Origin: Sipunculus nudus
Lineage: Eukaryota > Annelida > Sipuncula > Golfingiida > Sipunculidae
Assembly: GCA_026874595.1 (NCBI GenBank)
Contig: CM049307.1
Span: 29,238,362-29,302,361, forward strand
DNA length: 64,000 nucleotides
Direction: 5' to 3'
The notes under the pieces were generated by a model. The model was not told the DNA's origin and did not search any database. It saw only the letters and a list, made by a program, of their open reading frames with translations. Numbering within the stretch: position 1 is the stretch's first letter; every line of letters starts with the position of its first letter. Positions 35,411 to 48,396 of this stretch are shown piece after piece. Both the position numbers and the translations under genes were made by a program.

Positions 35411-38400
35411 TTTTTAGCTCAGCTGACTGCAAGTCAACTGAACTTTAGCAATCACTCTTTGTCCGTCATCCGTCCGGCCGTCCTGTCGTCCTGGCGTCTG
35501 TCCGTTAACAGGGCACAAATCGTAACCGCTGGACCTAAAATCTTCTTTGTTGACATCCAGAGAGGGCCATGAAAAATCTCCTTGGAAACCTGAAATTAGG
35601 TCTCTGTTACCCATATTCACTAAGCTATGAGGCTCCAGAGTATCCCCCAGAATAATGGAAAATTTCATACAATTGCTCAAGTATCGGAACAACTAATGCA
35701 TTATATTACAATGATTCTTTGCATGGATATTGATCATAGTGTTTCATCTTTTTTTGCAGATTTGGGGTGCCACCTGTATTTTTCGATTTTTTACGATTTT
35801 TTAGCTCAGCTGACTGAACGTCAACTGAACTTTAGCAATCACTCTTTGTCCGTCATCCGTCCGGCCGTCCTGTCGTCCTGGCGTCTGTCCATTAGCCAGG
35901 CACAAATCGTAACCTCTAGAACTGGAATCTTCTTACTTGACATCCTGGGAGGTCCATGAAAAAACTCCTTGGAAACCAGAAATTAGGTCTCTGTTACCCT
36001 TATCCTTCGAGCTATGGGGCCCCAAAGTACCCCCCAGAAAAGTCCAAAATTTCATACAAAAACTTCAATATCTCATTAACTACTTGACTGATGGTCATGA
36101 TTTTTGGCATACATATTGATCATGAGAGGTTCCATCAGTTCCTGAAGACTGGTGGCGCTACCTGTATTTTTCGATTTTTTACGAATTTTTTTTCTCTATT
36201 TTTGTGATCTTTAAAAATGTGAACATCTGTTAACAAGGCACAAATCGTAATGACTGGACTTAGAATCTTCATTCTCAACACACTGAGAGACCTATGAAAA
36301 GTCTCCATGGAAACCAGAAATTAGGTCTCTGTTACCCATATCCTTCCAGCTATGGGGCCCCAAACTACCCCCCAAGAAAAGTAAAAAATTTCAAACAAAA
36401 ACTTCAATATCTCATTAAATACTTGACTGATGGTCATGATTTTTGTCATACATATTGATCATGAGATGTTCCATCACTTCCTGCAGACTGGTGGCGCCAC
36501 CTGTATTGTTCAATTTTTTACGAATTTTTTTCTCTATTTTTGAGACCTTTCAAAATGTAAACATCTGTTAACAAGGCACAAATCGTAAAGACTGGACCTA
36601 GAATCTTCATTCTTGACACACTGAGAGACCTATGAAAAGTCTCCATGGAAGCCAGAAATTAGGTCTCTGTAACCCATATTCTACGAGCTATGGAGCCCCA
36701 AAGTACCCCCAAGAAAAGTAAAAAATTTCATACAAAAACTTCAATATCTCATTAACTACTTGACTGATGGTCATGATTTGTGGCATAACTATTGATCATG
36801 AGATGTGTCATCACTTCCTGCAGACTGGTGGTGCCACCTTTATTGTTTGATTTTTTACGATTTTTTCCTCTATTTTTGAGACCTTTAAGGATGCTGTCAT
36901 CTGTTAGCATGGCACAAATCGTAACGACTGGACCTAGAATCTTCATTCTTGACACACTGAGAGGTCCATGAAAAATATCCTTGGAAACCAGAAATTAGGT
37001 CTCTGTTATCCATATCCTTCGAGCTATGGGGCCCCAAAGTACCCCCCCCCCCCCCCCCCCGAGTAGTCAAAAATTTCATACAAAAACTTCAATATCTCAA
37101 TAACTACATCACTGATGGTCATGATTTTTGGCATACATATTGATTATGAAATGTTCCATCAGTTCCTGCAGACTTGTGGCGCCACCTGTATTAATTGATT
37201 TTTTAAGGATTTTTTCCTCTATTTTTGAGACCTTAAAGGATGCTGTCATCTGTTAACGTGGCACAAATCATAACGACTGGACCTAGAATCTTCATTCTCG
37301 ACACACTGAGAGACCTATGAAAAGTCTCCATGGAAACCAAAATTAGGTCTCTGTTACCCATATTCTTCGAGCTATGGAGCCCTAAAGTACCCCCAAGAAA
37401 AGTAAAAAATTTCATACAAAAACTTCAATATCTCATTAACTACTTGAATGATGGTCATGATTTGTGGTATAACTATTGATCATGAGATGTGTCATCTGTT
37501 CCTGCAGACTGGTGACGCCACCTGTATCGTTCGATTTTTTAAGATTTTTTCCTCTATTTTTGAGACCTTTAAGGATGCTGTCATCTGTTAGCATGGCACA
37601 AATAGTAACGACTGGACCTAGAATCTTCATTCTCAACACACTAGAAGACCTATGAAAAGTCTCCATGGAAACCAGAAATTAGGTCTCTGTTACCCATATC
37701 CTTTGAGCTATGGGGCCCCAAAGTACCCCCCCAGAGTAGTCAAAATTTCATACAAAAACTTCAATATCTCAATAACTACATCACTGATGGTCATGATTTT
37801 TGGCAAACATATTGATTATGAGATGTTCCATGAGTTCCTGCAGACTGTTGGCGCCACCTATGTTATCTATCAAGAGGGTACAAATTGCAACAACTGAACC
37901 TAGAAACTTCATTCTTGTCATGCAAGGAGGCCCATGAAGAGTGCCTGTGGAAACTTGAAATTAGGTCTCTGTTACCCATATCCTTCAAGCTATAGGTCTC
38001 TGAAGTATCCCTCAGAATAATGGACAATTTGATACAAAAGCTGAAGTATCTGAACAACTAATACGGAGATCATCATGATTCTTTGCATGGATATTGACCA
38101 TTAAGTGTTTTTAGCTCAACTGACTGTAAGTCATCTGAAGTATCCCTCAGAATAATGGACAATTTGATACAAAAGCTCAAGTATCTAAACAACTATTGCA
38201 GTGATCACCATGATTCTTTGCATGGATATTGATCATGGAATGTGTCATCAGGTTCTGCAGTATGGTGGCGCCACCTGTATTTTTTTTTTATTTTTACGAA
38301 TTTTTTTCTCTATTTTTGAGACCTCATAAGATGCGGTCATCTGTTAACATGGCACAAATCGTAACAACAGGACCTAGAATCTTCTCTCTTGACATGCTGA

Positions 38401-41400
38401 GAGGCCCATGAAAAGATTCCTTAAAAACTTGAATTTAGGTCTCTGTTACCCATAACCTCTGAGCTATGGGGCTCCGAAGTACCCCCCAGAATAATGGAAA
38501 ATTTGATGCAAAAGCTCAAGTATCTGAACAATTATTATATTGATCACCATGATTCTTTGCATGGATATTGATCATGAAATGTTTCATCAGTTTCTGCATT
38601 CTGGTGGCGCCACCTGTATTTTTTTAATTTTTAGCTCAGCTGACTGAAAGTCATTTGAGCTGTAGGGATCACCTTTTGTCCGTCGTCCGTCCGGCCATCC
38701 AGGCGTCTGTCTGTTAACAGGGCACAAATCGTAACCGCTAGACCGGGAATCTTCTTACTTGACATCCTGGGAGGTCTATGGAAATTCTCCTTTTAAACCT
38801 GAAATTAGGTCACTGTGACCTATATTCTTCGAGCTATGGGGTTCTGAAGTACCCCCCAGAATAATGCAAAATTTAATACAAAAGCTCAAGTATCTGAACA
38901 ACTAATGCATTAATCACCATGATTCTTTGCATGGATATTGATCATGGAGTGTTTCATCAATTTCTGGAGATTGGTGGCGCCACCTATATTTTTATTTTTT
39001 ACGATTTTTTTTCTCTACTTTTGTGATCTTTAAACATTTGGTCATCTGTAAACAGGGCACAAATCATAATGACTGGACCTAGAATCTTCTGTCCTCACCT
39101 CCAGGGAAGCCCATAAAAGGTCTACATGGAAACCCGAAATAAGGTCCCTGTTACCCATATTCTGTGAGCCATGGGGCTCTGAAGTACCCCCCAGAATAAA
39201 GATTTGGTCATATATTAACAGGGCACAAATCATAATGACTGGACCTAGAATCTTCTGTCCTCACCTCCAGGGAAGCCCATAAAAGGTCTACATGGAAACC
39301 CGAAATAAGGTCCCTGTTACCCATATCCTTCATGCTCTGGGGCTCCGAGGTACTCCCCAGAATAAAGATTTGGTCATCTGTTAACAGAGCACAAATTATA
39401 ATGACTTGACCTAGAATCTCCTTTCTTGATATGCTGGGAGGCCCCTGAAAAGTCTCCTTGTGCACCTGAAATTACATCTCTGTTACCCATATCCTTCATC
39501 CTATGCGGCTTTGAAATACCCCCCAGAATAAACATTTGGATTTGTTAACAGGGCACAAATCATATTAACTGGACCTAGAATTTTATTTTTTGACATGCTG
39601 GGAGACCCCTGAAAAGTCATCTTGTAAACCTTGAAAATAGGTGTCTGTTACCCATATCCTTCATGCTACAGAGCTCAATAGTACCCCAATGAATATTGGA
39701 TGATTTTATACAAAAGGTCAAGTTTGGAAAAAGTATTTCATTCAAATTTGACATTCAGATGATAAAATTACTTTTGTCAATGTCTTCCTGGTCAGCTGAG
39801 CGTCATGACCCCTGGGTCACTTGTTTTCTCTATTGTTTAGACCTTTAAAGATGTGGTCATCTATTAACAGGGCACAAATCGTAACTTCTGGACCTAGAAT
39901 CTTTTTACTTGACATCCAGTGAGGTCAAGGGAAATTCTCATGGGGAAACCTCAAATTAAGTCTCTGTTACCCATATTCTTCCAGCTATTGGGCCCCGATT
40001 TACCTCCCAAGAATAATGGCAAATTTCATAGAAAAGCTCAAGTATCTGAACAACTAATGCATTGATCACATTGATTCTTTGCATGGATATTGGTCATGGA
40101 GTGTTTCATCAGACCTGTAAAGATGGTGTCATCTGTTGACATGGCACAAATCATAACCCCTGGACCAAGAATCTTCTAACTTGAAATCCAGAGAGGTCCA
40201 TGAAAAATCTCCTTGGAAACCTGAAATTAAGTCTCTGTTACCCATTTTCTTCCAGTTATGGGGCTGCGCAGTACCTGCCAGAATAATGGGAAATTTCATA
40301 GAAAAGCTCAAGTATCTGAACAAATAATGCATTGATCACCATGATTCTTTGCATGGAAATTGATCATGGAGTGTTTCATCAGTTTCTGCAGACAGGTGGC
40401 GCCACCTATATTTTTTTATTTAATAATTTTTTTTCTCTATTTTTGAGACCTTTAAAGATGTGGTCATCAGTTAGCAGGGCACAAATCATAACTGCTGGAT
40501 CTAGAATCTTCTTACTTAACATGCAGAGAGGTCCATTAAATATCTCCTTGGAAACCTGAAATTAGGTCTCTGTTACCCATATTCTCCCAGCTATGGGGCT
40601 CCAAAGTACCCCCTAGAACAATGGCAAATTTCATACAAAAGCTCAAGTATCTGAACAACTTAAGTATTGATCACCATGATTCTTTGCATGGATATTGATC
40701 ATAGTGTTTCATCAGCTTCTGCAGACAGGTGGCGCCACCTGCTTTAAAAAAAAAAATTTCTCTATTTTTTTAGATCTTTAAAGATGCAGTCATCTGTTTA
40801 CAGGGCACAAATTGTTACTGCTGGACCTAGAATCTTCTATCTTGACATGCAAGAAGGCCCATGAAATGTCTCTTAGGAAACCTAAAATTAGGTCTCTATT
40901 AGCCAAAACCTCTGAAATATCCCCAGAGTAATGGAAAAATGGAAACAAAAGCTCAAGTATCTGAACAACTAATGCATTGATCACCATGATTCTTTGCATT
41001 GATATTGATCAAGGATATGAGGTCATCTGTTAACAGGGCACAAATCATATTGACTAGACCAAGAATCTTTCAACTTGACATCCTTGAAGGTCCATGAAAA
41101 GTCTTCAAGGAAACCTGATTTAGGTCTCTCTTACCCATACCATTTGAGCTATGGCGCTCAAAAGTGCCTTCAAAACAATTTAAAGTTTAAACAAAAGCAG
41201 TGCACAAATCATAACCATTGGACCTAGAATCTTCTGATTTGACATCCAGGGAGGTCCATAATAATTCTCCTTGCAAACTTGAAATTATAGGTGTCTATAA
41301 CTCATATTTTTTAATTTATGTAGCATGTTTGAAGACCCCAGAAATAATGCAAAAAAACACACAAATTGCGAGATTCCTCAGGAATGGGTGAATGGATTGT

Positions 41401-41555
41401 CCTAAAATTTGGTGTGCTTATGCGTCTTAATAAACGTAAGCTAACTTGCATGAATGATGGTGCCACCCCCATTATCTTAATTAGTTCCCTTTGCAAGGAC
41501 ATATTGTCAACATGTCAGTCGGCTGAGCGTCATGACCCATGGGTCACTTGTTCTT
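35411..41555 (+). repeat. Repeat family B large array (about 335-bp units, 6.1 kb)
   Basis: About 20 full or partial units each carry GGCACAAATCGTAA, a GGACCTAGAATCTTC block, CCTTGGAAACCTGAAATTAG, GTCTCTGTTACCCATAT, TACCCCCCAGAATAA and, in most, GGTGGCGCCACCTGTATTTT. Unit starts near 36238, 36576, 36912, 37261 and 37596 give a 335-349-bp period. Heads TTTTAGCTCAGCTGACT (or variants) recur at 35411, 35797, 38109 and 38630; tails GCTGAGCGTCATGACCC at about 39795 and 41523. It is thus a chain of several elements. A 19-base C run (37042-37060) explains one long unit. The many short minus-strand frames are repeat translations. Confidence 0.85.
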
Positions 41556-41627
41556 TTATACATTTACCCAGTTGGACTTTCTACCATGAATGATACATTA
41601 CATGAACCATGCCTCTGTATATTATCA

Positions 41628-44600
41628 TTTTTTAGCTCAGCTGACTATAAGTCATCTGAGCTATAGTCATGGTCCATTGTCTGTCGTCTGTTTGTCTGTC
41701 TGTCTGTCCGTCTGGATGTCCGTCCGTAAGACTGGCATGTTTCGACACCGTTGGACCTACGAATTTGAATTTCGGCATACAGTTAGATGTCAACAAAATC
41801 TCCTACCATGCCAAAAATTGGGTCAATAGGACTTCGTTCCTTTGAGGTATTAAGGAAAAACCTCAACTTTTTATTAGAAATCTATTTTCACACTTCAGGA
41901 CTGCCTAATTTCAAAACCACTCATCTGGTTTTCTTCATATTTACCATAAATATTCCTCTATATAGTTGCTATGTACATGCCAGATATTAAGTCAGTATTA
42001 TATAATTTAAAAAGTTATGGGCCCAAACATGATGGACTTTGTAAAAAAATCAGGAAGATATTTGGTCACTTAAGACCAAAAGTGTTAAAGGTAGAGACTT
42101 TTTTTCGAGTAATACAACTTTAATTAATCAAAATTTAATTGTATACCAAAAATTAGATCAAAATTTGTTAAATTTTTTTAAATATTGGCAAAAATATAAA
42201 ATTGGTACCTTAAATTTTGCCCAACTTTGGCCATGGCACGTTTTTTTCCTGTAAGTACTGTGGATTTAATTTTCACAGCATGTATACATTAGGATTTAAT
42301 CTGTTAAAATCTGAAATTTGAAAATATAAGCTGCAAAATTAGGCTAGTTATTGAATTTTTTTGGAGGCTCTTGTTGTATTCCCTTACATTGTCAAGCAGT
42401 CCACTTTGATGACTGTAGGTCAATCAGTGCACATCTCTATGCTCCCCCGGCTGTTGACATAATTTTAGATGTCCCCAAAATCTCCTACCATACCGAAAAT
42501 TGGGTCATTAGGACTTTGTTCTTTCGAGATATTAAGAAAAAAAACTCTGTTTTCCTTAAAAAAAAGCCATTGTTACACTTCAGGGCTGCCTAATATCAAA
42601 ACCACTGATCTGTTTTTGATCATATTTAGTATTCACATTCTTTTATACATTTTCTAAGAACATACCAAAAATTAGGTCAGTATTGGGTATTATTTTGAAG
42701 TTATGGGCCAAAACATAATGCAATTTTTAAAAAAATCAGGAAATATATTTACTCCCCTAACATGAGAATTGCTGAACCTAGAGACTTTTTTTCAAGAATA
42801 TAACTTTATTTAATCAAGATTCAATTGTTTACCCAAAATTAGATCTGAATTTTGCAAATTTTTCAAGTTATTAGCATAAATAAAAAATCAATACCTTAAA
42901 TTTTGTCCAACTTTGGCACTGTTGATTTAATTTTCCCAGCATTTATGCATAAGGATTTAATCTTTTAAAATCTGAACGTTCAAAAGAAATTGATTGGAAT
43001 GAATAGCTTTTATTCATGTTTTCAAACATCATGTCAAGTGTTGTTTACATCTAGCCCACCTAGTAGTACAGCCTTCACTTGCATTATGTAACCCACCCCA
43101 GGCAGCTTACCTTGGCCCAGCTTGGCCACTACTAGCAGGCTTCCCCTCTGCCCTGCACTCATCCCCCCCCCCCCAGCTGGTGCATAAACTAGATGAATGT
43201 TATAATTTTTCTGTATTTTATTTTATTCTTGGACATGCTACATTTTAGATTTTGTATTGAACCACCAGGGTTACAATGATTAAAGTGTACATTTAATTGC
43301 GTCCACAAAGTGGTGTATTGCTGTGAAAGTGTGGATGTTCATGAGATAAGTAATTCCTTACTTCAGAAGAGTAAAAACTTCACCAGATGTGAAATTGACT
43401 ATTAATTCCAGTAATTAATTAAAACTGGGATATTAATTAGCACAATGATATTGTTTGTCCCTCATTCAACCAACAGTGTGTATACTTTATTTGAAAATAT
43501 GTTTTATTTTATCAAATTTACTTTTTATTTTATTTTGGTGAATAAAATTAAGCATGTCCTGAAAACTCCAATGTGCAAAACATTTTAATTGTGATTCAAG
43601 GAATATTCTTGTAGATGCCATGTTGTGGCATTATTTTCTTTTAAAATCAGTTAAAACTTTTATGATTTAAAAATAATAAAATATATGTGTATGCATAATA
43701 TGACCCAATGTTTTTACTCTGTATATATAATGATTGCAACTTTTGCAACAATTCTAATATTTTAACTTATATTTTCAGGTTTTTTAATTAAAGATTTATA
43801 AACCTGTAAATAAAAAAATGATTCAGATAAAAACTTCTTAATGGAAAAAGTGGATCTGCTCAAAAAAATAGGATTATATATAAACTTAAATGCATTATTC
43901 TCTTGAAAGTGAAATAAAGGTATTAGTCCATTCTGTCCACTTGCCTGTCCATCTGTAAATTTTCGTATGCAACACAGTATCTCAAAACTTTTACTGTTTT
44001 TCTTCATGACAGTCTTGTCAGAGTATTAGTTTGCAATCATATATTTAGAACTTTACTATAACCAAGTAGGAGGGCCCCTTTCCTCTTAGCTTTTCATATT
44101 CTTATATAAATGAAAAACATTACAATAGAATATTTCTACATCCACCTTCGTGCTGCCCTCACTTTTCCCTTCTCCAAACCCCATCCCAAAGTCAGCCTCA
44201 GTAAGCAAGAACAAGATGAATCAGATATGTTCATACTTTAATATTTTGTATAACTATTTGTCCATAGGTACCTATGTACATGCCAGAAATTATGTCAATA
44301 TTGTGTAATATGTAGACATAGTGGGCATCACAATAATGTACCTTGTCAAGACTAAAGAGATATTGTGTCATACAGTCACATATTCATAAATCACTTCATC
44401 AGCATAGTTAATCATAACATCATATCTGTCAAATTGAATGCTTGCAGACTACCATACACTTTAGATCCTTCAATAAATAGCCTTATCATCATTCTACTAC
44501 TGCTTATTACTGCTGTCATTACATTCATATTTGCTCAAATATATCACAATTTTCAACCCCTCCTAAATAAATAAAAAATAAACCACTTTATTTGACTCTA

Positions 44601-44784
44601 TTAATCCATCAGTCAGGTAATTTCATTTATCATTTACTCACATATTACATTACATTCCTTTATAATAGCCCAACATGTACATGATATAAGCTTTATCGAC
44701 TCGATATAGTATCACAGTGAAGAAACATTTATAGTCCAATCACGATCAGCTGAGCGCCGTGACCCATGGGTCCCTTGTTTATAA
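41628..44784 (+). mobile_element. Repeat family A, copy 4 (two fused copies)
   Basis: The head TTTTTTAGCTCAGCTGACTA is at 41628. Near 42462 the sequence restarts at an internal family position (TTAGATGTCCCCAAAATCTC), so a 5'-truncated second copy follows. The end CAGCTGAGCGCCGTGACCC with CCCTTGTTTATAA is at about 44749-44784. The second part parallels copy 3, including the run near 43160 and the GTACAGCCTTCACTTGCATT block. Confidence 0.65.
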
Positions 44785-44935
44785 AGTAATTGAAGGCATT
44801 TAATTACTTTTCAAAAGTAATTGTACTTGTATCATTAGTTTGTAAAGTTTAAGTAATTGTAATTGGGATTTTTGGAAGTAATTGTAATTGTAATGATTAC
44901 TTTTCAATGTAATTGGCCCCAACCCTGTATCCAAG
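44785..44935. repeat. TAATTG-rich degenerate repeat
   Basis: AGTAATTGTAATTG-type strings recur, both strands, up to GTAATTGGCCCCAACCC. The same sequence type borders family A copy 3, so it may be an older repeat that was a target for, or duplicated together with, family A. Confidence 0.55.
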
Positions 44936-45120
44936 TCATATACTCATCAATTAGATTGCAGTACTAGCCACTTTTAACAGTTTCAGAGTCCAGCACTGAG
45001 CCATTATTTTTTCTTTCAGCTAATGGTACAATACATCATATTTTCTCTCTAAAATAGCTGAAAGTGTCATACACTGATACATCCAGAACATCATTTGAAA
45101 CTTGATAAACTTGACAGATA

Positions 45121-45350
45121 CACATGGCTTAATGGTTAGCGGACTAGACTTGTGACCATAAGATTGTGGGTTCACATCAGATTCAGTCTTTTATAGTTGG
45201 ACTTCTGGCCAAGACCTTGCCAAATGATGGGCCTCTCCCCACCCACTAGAAAATTTTACTTGTCATAGTTGCAAGGCAAAAAGTAGAAAAGAATACCACC
45301 ATAGTGCTTTTATAGCATGTTTGTTGGTGTATGCTCCACAGGAAGTCTAG
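45121..45350 (+). mobile_element. tRNA-derived SINE
   Basis: The A-box-like TGGCTTAATGG (45125-45135) and B-box-like GGTTCACATC (45169-45178) have the normal spacing of tRNA-derived promoters. The tRNA-like part then passes into an unrelated body. A functional tRNA is ruled out because the 3' acceptor half is missing. The 3' limit is uncertain. Confidence 0.65.
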
Positions 45351-45589
45351 AAAAGCTACAAGAATGAATAGACCCTAGAGGCCAGGAGGAAAAGTGTAAA
45401 ATATGAAAAGACTGGCATTATTGGTGATATCACACTATAAACCCACTACTGTTTATATTTAATTGAATTATTAAGGAAAGAATCCCATCATTCTAGGATT
45501 CATACCAGTTTAAAACCATGGTAAAATGGTCGTAGTTGTGCATGTAGACATCACCTCAGATTTATACCTTCAGTGTCAGATCATCAGTA

Positions 45590-46570
45590 TTTCTTCTGGA
45601 ATGACAGAATCTCCTGCCTGGAAAAAGAATGATGGTATCTCCTGACAGGGAAAAAATGACATTATCTTCTGATAAGGAAACAGAATGATAGTATCTCTTG
45701 ACCAGGAAAAAGAAGACTCCTGCAGGTGTCCGTTGTTGTCAAAGAATGACAATCTCTGGACCAGGAAAGAGAATGATAGAATCTCCTGATCATATAAAAA
45801 CATGACAGGATCTCTTGACTGTTAAAAAGAATAACAGTATCTCCTGAATGTTAAAAAGAATGACAGAATCTCCTGACTGTTAAAAAGAATCACAGAATCT
45901 CCTGACCAGGAAAATGTATGACAGTATCTCCTGACTGTTTAAAAGAATGACAGAATCTCCTGACTGTTAAAAAGAATCACAGAATCTCTTGACCAGGAAA
46001 AAGAATGACAGTATCTCTTGAATGTTAAAAAGAATGACATAATCTCCTGACCAGGAAAAAGAATGACAGTATCTCCTGACTGTTTAAAAGAATGACAATA
46101 TATGTGACTTGGTCCCTTGTGTATAACAGTGACAGGGTTACACAGCTTAGTGAAAAAGGGTGATAGGATCTCATGACTAGTAAAAAAGAAAAACACATGA
46201 CAGTATAAAAATTAGATTATCTCCTGACTGGTAAACATTTACACAATGACAGTATCTCTGGTTTTGTGAAAAAGATGACAATATCTCTTGTCTGGTAAGT
46301 ACAATTACGGTATTTCCAGCCTGATAGAAGAAAGTGTTTACGCCTAGTAAAAGATAATGCCAGTTCTTTCTTCTTTATAAAACGAATAGCAGTTTTTCAT
46401 GACAGGTAAACAGAAAGACAGTTTCTTCTGACTGGTTAATTGAAAAAGACTGTATCTCCCGACTTGGAAAGTATCTCCCCATGGATGAAAAGAACAACCG
46501 TATCCCTGGACTGGTAGAAAAAATGGCAATATCTCCCGACTTGTAAAAGTATTACAATACAACTCCTGAA
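45590..46570. repeat. 29-bp minisatellite (about 30 units)
   Basis: Units of the form GACAGTATCTCCTGACTGTT plus TAAAAGAAT repeat, with two interleaved variants (CTGACTGTTAAAAAG and CTGACCAGGAAAAAG). Units are regular between 45780 and 46100 and decay on both sides. Minus-strand open frames (EILSFF-like) are by-products. Confidence 0.88.
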
Positions 46571-48396
46571 TATTGATAAGGATGCATATTGATAAAAGAG
46601 CCATGTTAATAAATTCTCCATGCTACATACAATGGATAGTTTTTCATGCAGAACTTTTTTCCCCACTGAAGTAAACTTGAATGATGTAAGGAGGAATCCC
46701 AATAAACTTGTTTAGAGAAATCTGATGGCTTGGCCAGAAATAGCCTGAGTCAGCTGAGGTCTAATCATTTGTCTGGCATTATCCCAGGAGGGCACATAAT
46801 GGCTGCCACTCTGTTTCTTTTGCTAGATTGGCTCTTCCTTGTCCCTGCAGCCAAAACAGAAACTGAGACAGGTTTAGTTAGCTACCTTTATATGACCCAA
46901 GGGGCTCTTGAAGGCTCTCACAGTTTTCCATTCCTGTTTGTTCATCTCTTAGTTGTATCATTTTTGACAGCAAACTGCCCATTTTGTATCAAGCTCTGGC
47001 TTCATATGATGATATTCTTCAGTGTGATTAAGGTTAGGGTGATTAATTATTTGTGTTATATTTGAACTGCAGAGTCACGTTATAATGGTTGAAGGGACAT
47101 TAGTAGTTCATGGGGCCAATGAATGCAAAGTTGGGATGATATTGATTTAAATGATGAATGGAAAGCCTTAACTAGAACAATAATTTATTTTCCTAATAGA
47201 TCATTGAAATTTCTTTCCTGTAGTTGAAATGAGTAATAATCTCACACATGAGAAAAGCTGAACTCATAAAGCCATTTCTTTAATCAGAAAAGACTTCACA
47301 TATGACCTGTAATTCTATAACTGTTCACATGGAAACGGTTATCCAGTGATGGGGAAAAGTCATGCTTAATAAACATTTGCATAAGTGCAGTGAAAGTTAA
47401 TGATTGGAAACTAAAACCATAGAACATATTACGAAGCCTAGTTATATTTCACCAGTTGTTATAGAACTGGCAAGAAACTGGGTGAAAGTCTGGCACCAGC
47501 TGAATTTTTGCTATTGCCACATCGGGGGCCACACAGGAATCAATTACTGTCAGTACAGTATCATTGAGGCCTCATTCACACCACTCAGAACATACAGGAT
47601 TAAACTGATATGCCAGTTTATGGGTCTAGCTAAAGGTTGGCCGAATCAGACGCTTATTCCCATGTGTGATTGCTTGCTGACTAATGATAGCAAACCAGTT
47701 ATATCAGGTAGCTGAGTTGTTTCTGCTGAGGAAAGCTGCTTAATAAAGGGACCTATTCCAGTATCTGACGTCTATTGACCAAAGATAAGCAGTGAACCCT
47801 TCATAGAAACAGGCAGAAAATGCCTTTTTATATATATATATATGCAGGAACTGGCAGCATTGTATAGCTGCACAGTGAATCTATCAGGTGTTCAGACTGC
47901 CTTCCCCCATTTTATGTCTTCAGTTTACATGGGGTCCCTCTGTTCACATAGACCTTATGCATGAAAATTGCTCACCTGACTTGGGGTCCCCTCTGGTTCA
48001 ATTATTATGGTCCCATGGTAGTTGCCTGGTTTCTGCTTCTATGGGTGGAGCATGCATGATAGTTATAAGGGCTGACAATGATGTGTATTAGTGTCAGTAT
48101 TGTTGTTGTTGCTAAGGTACAACAAAAGACAAACATTTCTTATTTATATTTGGCTTTTTATGTGTCTTTTTGGACTGAATCATCCAAGTCATACCCAAAT
48201 TGTTCAGAGGTTGGCAATGTCAAAGTGGCGTTTTATGTGAGGGGGCCATTTTATCTGTATTCTTGATCACATCTTCCTGTACTCACTTTAAAATATCATT
48301 ATTTCCACCAAATTACGTAGAGGTTTTGTGAGCTGATTCACTGACAAAATAAATGTCTGATACTAATTTTGGCAAAATGATTCTGAAATCAATTGA
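46571..48396. other. Mostly unique intronic DNA
   Basis: No gene or repeat family is recognised except a short TA run near 47830. Open frames of about 100 codons (46730 and 47404) have no recognisable domain or splice context. Confidence 0.45.

Noticed and set aside
45121-45195. Functional tRNA gene
   Set aside because: A- and B-box-like strings are present but the acceptor stem does not close and the sequence runs into a SINE body.
46730-47065. 111-codon open frame
   Set aside because: Composition and lack of splice or domain context suggest chance.
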